Shown: positions 59,905 to 64,000 of the stretch, piece after piece
How the letters are laid out: each line of letters starts with the position of its first letter
Position numbering within the stretch: position 1 is the stretch's first letter
Assembly (NCBI GenBank): GCA_002898535.1
Contig: BEHN01000003.1
Location: forward strand, 124,001 to 188,000
From: a bacterium HR11
Lineage (GTDB): Bacteria > Acidobacteriota > HRBIN11
DNA length: 64,000 nucleotides
Reading direction: 5' to 3'
Notes under the pieces: generated by a model
Database searches by the model: none
Seen by the model: the letters and a program-made list of their open reading frames with translations, nothing else
What the model was told of the DNA's origin: nothing
Made by a program: the position numbers and the translations under genes

Positions 59905-60693
59905 TCAGGTGCCCGTGAATTTCGGCGTCCGTTTCTCGACCCAGGCCGTCAGGCCCTCTCGGCCATCGTGACTCAGGAACAACTGCTGTTGAAGCTCCCG
60001 TTCGACGCAGAGACCCCCGATGAAGGACGTCTCGTCGGCGACCTGGACGGCCCGCTTGATGCGGCCGACGGCAAAGGCCGCCTTGTGGGGCGGCAGGAAC
60101 TGGCGAGCGTACTCGAGGACCCGGTCCATGAAGCCGTCGGACTCGAAGATGTGGTGGATCAGGCCGATCTCGAGGGCCTCCTCAAACTCCATCAGCCGGC
60201 CGGTGACCATCAGCTCCATCGCCCGGCCCTTGCCGAGGAGCCGGGTCAACCGCTGGGTCCCGCCCGTCCCCGGCAGGACGCCGAGCGTGATCTCGGGGAG
60301 GCCGATCTTGCCGGCCCCGCGGCGGGCGATGCGAATGTCGCAGGCCAGGGCGACCTCGAGGCCGCCGCCGACCGTGTGTCCGTTCAAGGCGGCGATGACG
60401 AGTTTCGGCGTGTGTTCCAAGCGGTTCAGGGTCTCGTTCGCATGGAGACAGAAGTAGTACTTGTACTGGGGCGACACGCGGGCCAGCATCTGGATGTCGG
60501 CCCCGGCGCAAAAGAACTTGTCGCCGGCCCCCCGCAGGACGAGGACGTGCACATTCTCGTCCATGCGGGCGTCGAGGATCGCCTCGTCCAGTTCCCGCAT
60601 CAATTCATAGGTGTAGCAGTTGGCCGGCGGGTTGTTCAACTCCAGGACGGCAATGCCGTCCTGTTTCGTGTACCTCACCAGGGGTTCGGCCAT
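59905..60693 (-). CDS. Enoyl-CoA hydratase/isomerase family protein
   Basis: 262 residues from the ATG with GGAGGG seven bases upstream. Crotonase fold: oxyanion-hole strand FFCAGADIQML, then VIAALNGHTVGGGLEVALACDIRIA, PEITLGVLPGTGGTQRL with the catalytic Glu, and a C-terminal helix rich in Arg/Gln. The first catalytic Glu position reads GGGLEVAL. Hydrates enoyl-CoA or isomerises it. Probably forms a two-gene unit with the downstream aldehyde dehydrogenase. Confidence 0.9.
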   Translation of the reverse strand: MAEPLVRYTKQDGIAVLELNNPPANCYTYELMRELDEAILDARMDENVHVLVLRGAGDKFFCAGADIQMLARVSPQYKYYFCLHANETLNRLEHTPKLVIAALNGHTVGGGLEVALACDIRIARRGAGKIGLPEITLGVLPGTGGTQRLTRLLGKGRAMELMVTGRLMEFEEALEIGLIHHIFESDGFMDRVLEYARQFLPPHKAAFAVGRIKRAVQVADETSFIGGLCVERELQQQLFLSHDGREGLTAWVEKRTPKFTGT

Positions 60694-60903
60694 GGCGGAT
60701 CCCTCCACTGGATGGTGTCGTGACGACGTAAGGACGTGGTGCCGTGACGACATGATAAGGAGTCACTCATGGCCGGACCTCGTCACGACATCCCGCCGTC
60801 CCTTTGGAACAGCGAATGGCGAGGGGTCGGTGGTCTGGAGTCCGTGGTCTATCTCGGGACCCAGCTCTACCGAGCGGGGCTTGAATCGCCGTTCCGCATT
60901 TCT

Positions 60904-61261
60904 TATCAGAGCTGTTCGGTTGGGAGAGACGCTACTCCCATCCGGGAAAACGATGGCCCGGCCATCTCGATGTTTCAAGCTTCCTCCGGATGACCCGGCC
61001 AGGACGGGCGGTTCATGAAGATGACGCCCGCAGGACGGCGGGCTCTCTCCGGAAGCCCCCGGCATGACGGCCGGTGTTCCGGGGATCGACGCCCGTCTCT
61101 CGACCTGCCCACCTGCCGACCTGCCCAACTGCCCATCTGCCAAATGCCCATCTGCCCATCTGCCGACCTGCCCAACTGCCGAATGCTTGAAACATCGTGC
61201 TTTCGTGGAGGTGCCCTTTCCGCTTCCCATCGCACTTCTCACCTCCCGAACCGCTCTGGTA
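60904..61261 (+). mobile_element. Type 2 MITE-like element, copy C
   Basis: 358 bp; TTA-T-CAGAGCTGTTCGGTTGGGAG at the left, CACCTCCCGAACCGCTCTG-G-TA at the right. Core as in copies A and B. The rest of the 60694-61289 spacer has GTGACGAC-type repeats near 60715-60765 and no gene. Confidence 0.87.
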
Positions 61262-61289
61262 TCCCGCATGCCCCATGCCTCTCAGTATA

Positions 61290-62825
61290 TCACGTCTCCC
61301 GTCCCGTAGGGAACCCCAGCAGGCTCTTCAGACGTCGGATCAAGACCTGGCGGACCTTCTCGGGGGGTTGGCCCTTCATCTCCTGGGTCTCGTCCGTCAG
61401 GAAGGCCTCCAGGGCCTCCATGCGGGATTCAAACAACTGCATGATGTTGTCCCGCAGGGCCGGGTAAGTCTCCATCCACTGCCGGACGGTCTCGAGGGGG
61501 AGCCGGATGACCCAGGCGTCCTGGACGGCCCGGGCCGTGCCGGTCCGGACGTCCTGTCGGATGAGGGCGATTTCGCCAAAGACGTCGCCGGGCCCCAGCA
61601 GGGCGATGCGGTGCTCCTGCTTGTGGCGGCGGACCCAGATACCGACCTGGCCGTCCAGGACGATGTACATCCCGTCCGGCGGGTCGCCCTGATGGAAGAT
61701 GACTTGGTGGCGGGCGTAGGGCAGACACCGGACTTCTTGGGCTATCTTCTGCAGGACTTCGTAAGACAGACCCTGAAAGAGGGGATGACTCTCGAGAAAG
61801 CTCGTCAGCCGCGGAAGGGTGACCAGCGGTTCCTTGGCCTCCCGCCGATGATACTCGACCTGGATGGGATAGGGGATCTCGATGCCCTGCCGCCGGAGGG
61901 TGTACCACAGGTTGTACCGCAGGTCGGCCTCCAGCTTGTCCAAGACACCGAAATCGTCGTAGGCATAGCGAATCTCGTAGATGATACTGTACGCGGCAAA
62001 GTCGACGACGCGGACCTCCGGCGGTGGGTCCCGGCGGACGTTGAGGTCTGCTAAAGCCTCCAAGAGGGCCCGCGTGACGTGCTCCGGGGGGACCTCGTAG
62101 GGCAGGCCGATGGTCGTCTTGTGAATCCGGGGCCGCCCCGACGGCCGGGAATAGTTGACGATGACCTCCCGGGCGATGGCGGCGTTCGGGTATACGACCG
62201 TCTCCCCCGTCCGGGTGACCAGGTGGACCGACCGCCAGTTGATCTCCCGGACCTGGCCGATATGGTCCTGGACCTTCACCCAGTCCCCTAAGGCGAAGGC
62301 CCCCTCCAGGTTCAAGCTGATGCCGGCAAACAGATTTGACAGCGTCTCCTGCAGGGCCAAGCCCACGATGATCGACAGGACGGCCGACGTGGCCAAGAGG
62401 GGGGCGACCTGAACTCGAAAGAGCCATTGGATCGACAGGACGAGGCCGAAGGCGAAGAGGAGACCGATGAGAATCTCTCGCAGGAGGGAGGGCACTCGGG
62501 CCCCCCGAAGGATCAACTCAAAGACGACCGTGTCCAGGAGGCGCAGGACCAGCCAGCTCAGGGCCGCCAGCCACGCCAGGCGGAGCCATCGGTCCAGGAC
62601 CGGCCATGCCACGGCCTGGCCGTAAATATACAATGCGCAACTGACCAGGAAGGTGACCCAGAAAGACCGGCGCAGACGACGCCAGTGGGACCAGTGGCCC
62701 CGAAGCCACCAGTCCAGGACGGAGGCCACGAACAGCAGAGCGACGACGATGAGGGTCAGGACGCTGACGGCCATCGATAGGGGCTGGGCACCCTGGGGAT
62801 TGGGTGTCGGGTGTTCGGTGTCCAT
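61290..62825 (-). CDS. MscS-family channel with cNMP-binding domain
   Basis: About 511 residues; the start at 62825 has AGAGG four bases upstream, and 62774 or 62840 are alternatives. Five or so membrane helices precede the MscS pore (VAPLLATSAVLSIIVGLALQETLSNLFAGI) and the beta domain (GDWVKVQDHIGQVREINWRSV, VYPNAAIAREVIVNYSRP). Residues about 365-490 are a cyclic-nucleotide-binding domain (GMYIVLDGQVGIWV, GDVFGEIALIRQDVRTGTARA). The family opens on membrane tension; the cNMP domain may gate it by ligand. MscS-cNMP fusions are known in cyanobacteria and others. Confidence 0.9.
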   Translation of the reverse strand: MDTEHPTPNPQGAQPLSMAVSVLTLIVVALLFVASVLDWWLRGHWSHWRRLRRSFWVTFLVSCALYIYGQAVAWPVLDRWLRLAWLAALSWLVLRLLDTVVFELILRGARVPSLLREILIGLLFAFGLVLSIQWLFRVQVAPLLATSAVLSIIVGLALQETLSNLFAGISLNLEGAFALGDWVKVQDHIGQVREINWRSVHLVTRTGETVVYPNAAIAREVIVNYSRPSGRPRIHKTTIGLPYEVPPEHVTRALLEALADLNVRRDPPPEVRVVDFAAYSIIYEIRYAYDDFGVLDKLEADLRYNLWYTLRRQGIEIPYPIQVEYHRREAKEPLVTLPRLTSFLESHPLFQGLSYEVLQKIAQEVRCLPYARHQVIFHQGDPPDGMYIVLDGQVGIWVRRHKQEHRIALLGPGDVFGEIALIRQDVRTGTARAVQDAWVIRLPLETVRQWMETYPALRDNIMQLFESRMEALEAFLTDETQEMKGQPPEKVRQVLIRRLKSLLGFPTGRET

Positions 62826-62883
62826 CCAGCCTCTAAACACCCGACGCCCAAGACCCGATGCCTTCCACCCGACCCCGCGGCGG

Positions 62884-63999
62884 TCAGCTGGGCTTCTGGC
62901 GGCGCAAGACCTCTAACTGCTGAATCCGCTCCGTCACGTCCCGATAGCGGGTGTCGATGGAGTAGACCTCGATGTAAAGGTCATACGCCCGGTCCAATTC
63001 ACCCATTTGCTCATACAGCATCGCCATCATGTACTTCACTTCTTGCAAGACCTCTTCGGCCCCGCCGCCCATCTCCAGGACCCGTTGCAAGCTCCGCAGG
63101 GCCGCCTCGGGGAGGCCCTTGCGGGCAAAGCACTCGGCCAGTTGGATGTGCGCCTGAATGGCGTAGTCCCGATGCCGGGCCGCCTTCTGGAATTCGGCGA
63201 TGGCCTCCTCGATGAGGTCCATCTGCATGTAGGCCACGCCCAGATGATAGTGGGTCGAGGCGTCCTCCTCGGGGACGACTTCCTCGACCTTCCGGCGGAA
63301 CTGGTCCAGGGTGACCCGCCAGGACTCTTCCGAGGCCGTATCCAGGACGGCTTCGGTCTTCAAGAGGTCTCCCTCCCAGTCAGCGGAGAGGTCTTCAAAC
63401 TCGAGGCCCAGCTCTTCGTCCACGTAGACCGGGATGGGTCGGGCCGGGGTCGAAGCCGGCGGGGCGGACAGCTCTTCCGGGTGGACGGTCGGCGTCTCCG
63501 AAGGCGGCTCGACCGTCGCCTCCCCTTCGGGCGTCGGCTCGGACGTCCACGCCGGGACACCGGCCTCGGGCTGTTCTTCCGGCGTCGCCGGTTCGGCCGG
63601 GGCACTCGCCGGCGCCTCCAGGGGCTGGAGAAGGCTTTCGATGAACTCCGGCGAGAGGGCCGGCGGGAGTTCCTGCGTCAGGGCCGGGGCCGACACGGGG
63701 GCCTCGGGTTCAGGAAGAGGGGCTTCTTCCAACTCGACTTGGATCTCGATTTCCTCGGCTTCCGCCGCCTCGGCCGGGACCCCCGGTGCGGCGGTCATCC
63801 GTTCGGTGACCTTCTGGAGCCAAGCTTCCAGCTCCAGGTGGTTGGGCCATCGACGCAGGCTCTTGACGATCAGCTCGTGGGCGGCCGCATAGAGGCCCTG
63901 GTCGACGTAGAAGGCGACTTCGGAGAGTACGCTCTGGAGCTCGTCTTGGTCTTGAGTCATGTAAGACTGGAGGTCGGCCGAGATGAGCTCGGAGATCTC
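62884..63999 (-). CDS. TPR protein with acidic Pro-rich linker, 5' end beyond window
   Basis: The frame is open past the right edge; the first in-window ATG at 63960 gives 358 residues, but upstream codons (EISELISADLQSY) continue the same helix, so the true start lies outside. A helical N-terminal part (VAFYVDQGLYAAAHELIVKSL) is followed by an acidic Pro/Glu/Ala linker (about 60-190 from that ATG) and a TPR block (HYHLGVAYMQMDLIEEAIAEF, AHIQLAECFARKGLPEAALRSL, MAMLYEQMGELDRAYDLY). Cytoplasmic by lack of signal in the visible part. Function unknown. Confidence 0.8.
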   Translation of the reverse strand, partial: EISELISADLQSYMTQDQDELQSVLSEVAFYVDQGLYAAAHELIVKSLRRWPNHLELEAWLQKVTERMTAAPGVPAEAAEAEEIEIQVELEEAPLPEPEAPVSAPALTQELPPALSPEFIESLLQPLEAPASAPAEPATPEEQPEAGVPAWTSEPTPEGEATVEPPSETPTVHPEELSAPPASTPARPIPVYVDEELGLEFEDLSADWEGDLLKTEAVLDTASEESWRVTLDQFRRKVEEVVPEEDASTHYHLGVAYMQMDLIEEAIAEFQKAARHRDYAIQAHIQLAECFARKGLPEAALRSLQRVLEMGGGAEEVLQEVKYMMAMLYEQMGELDRAYDLYIEVYSIDTRYRDVTERIQQLEVLRRQKPS

Positions 64000-64000
64000 G

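Overview
The window is about 64 kb of GC-rich DNA, densely coding on both strands. It comes from a Gram-negative-type bacterium: it carries type IVa pilus genes, many secreted or periplasmic proteins with signal peptides, a lipopolysaccharide-core-type glycosyltransferase and a surface-sugar glycosyltransferase operon. The gene content (paired M16 peptidases, S9 peptidase, TPR proteins, DHH-CBS-nucleotidyltransferase fusion, 4-hydroxybenzoyl-CoA-reductase-like flavoprotein) would fit an Acidobacteriota-like or related deep-branching lineage, but I see no rRNA or other marker that fixes the taxon. I found no tRNA, rRNA, CRISPR array or transposase gene.

Layout. 1-2893: 3' part of a sensor-PAS-GGDEF-EAL protein. 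3088-9844 (minus): accC, aminopeptidase P, a HicAB toxin-antitoxin module between 52-bp direct repeats, and a two-gene M16 peptidase pair. 10186-13629: two near-identical-ended coiled-coil membrane proteins flanking a plus-strand FAD subunit of the xanthine dehydrogenase/HcrB family, then a periplasmic coiled-coil protein. 13717-21241 (minus): a minor-pilin operon in the order fimT/gspH, pilV, pilW, pilX, pilY1. 21699-30747: a family 2 glycosyltransferase, S9 peptidase, DMT transporter, DinB/YfiT protein, a small YHS protein, a coiled-coil nuclease-like protein and a CopA copper ATPase that carries its own YHS domain. 31448-39687 (plus): two methyltransferases, QueG, a TPR protein, a B12-type radical SAM protein, DUF420 and a small uncharacterised protein. 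39781-43141 (minus): three overlapping glycosyltransferase genes. 44075-52894 (minus): a tRNA-nucleotidyltransferase fusion, a degenerate cyclase-like protein, a helical-repeat protein, a sigma-54 activator and xseA-xseB. 53003-53782: a membrane protein. 54348-56222 (minus): HEPN, MNT nucleotidyltransferase and LuxE-like synthetase, coupled by overlaps. 56326-64000 (minus): TPR protein, aldehyde dehydrogenase, enoyl-CoA hydratase, an MscS-cNMP channel and a partial TPR protein.

The most unusual aspect is the intergenic DNA. A family of 250-480 bp elements shares the terminal inverted repeat CAGAGCCGTTCGGTT, flanked by TA-N. Most sit at the 3' ends of genes, and in at least three genes the TA-N of the element boundary is itself the stop codon. 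This looks like a MITE family with TA target duplication (as in IS630/Tc1-like elements) and modular, hairpin-forming cores. The spacers also hold many 7-mer and 8-mer tandem repeats (GCGARTR, GACCATA, GGATGCA, CGACCTGC), several arranged as long perfect hairpins. In one gene the heptamers are translated as part of the signal peptide.
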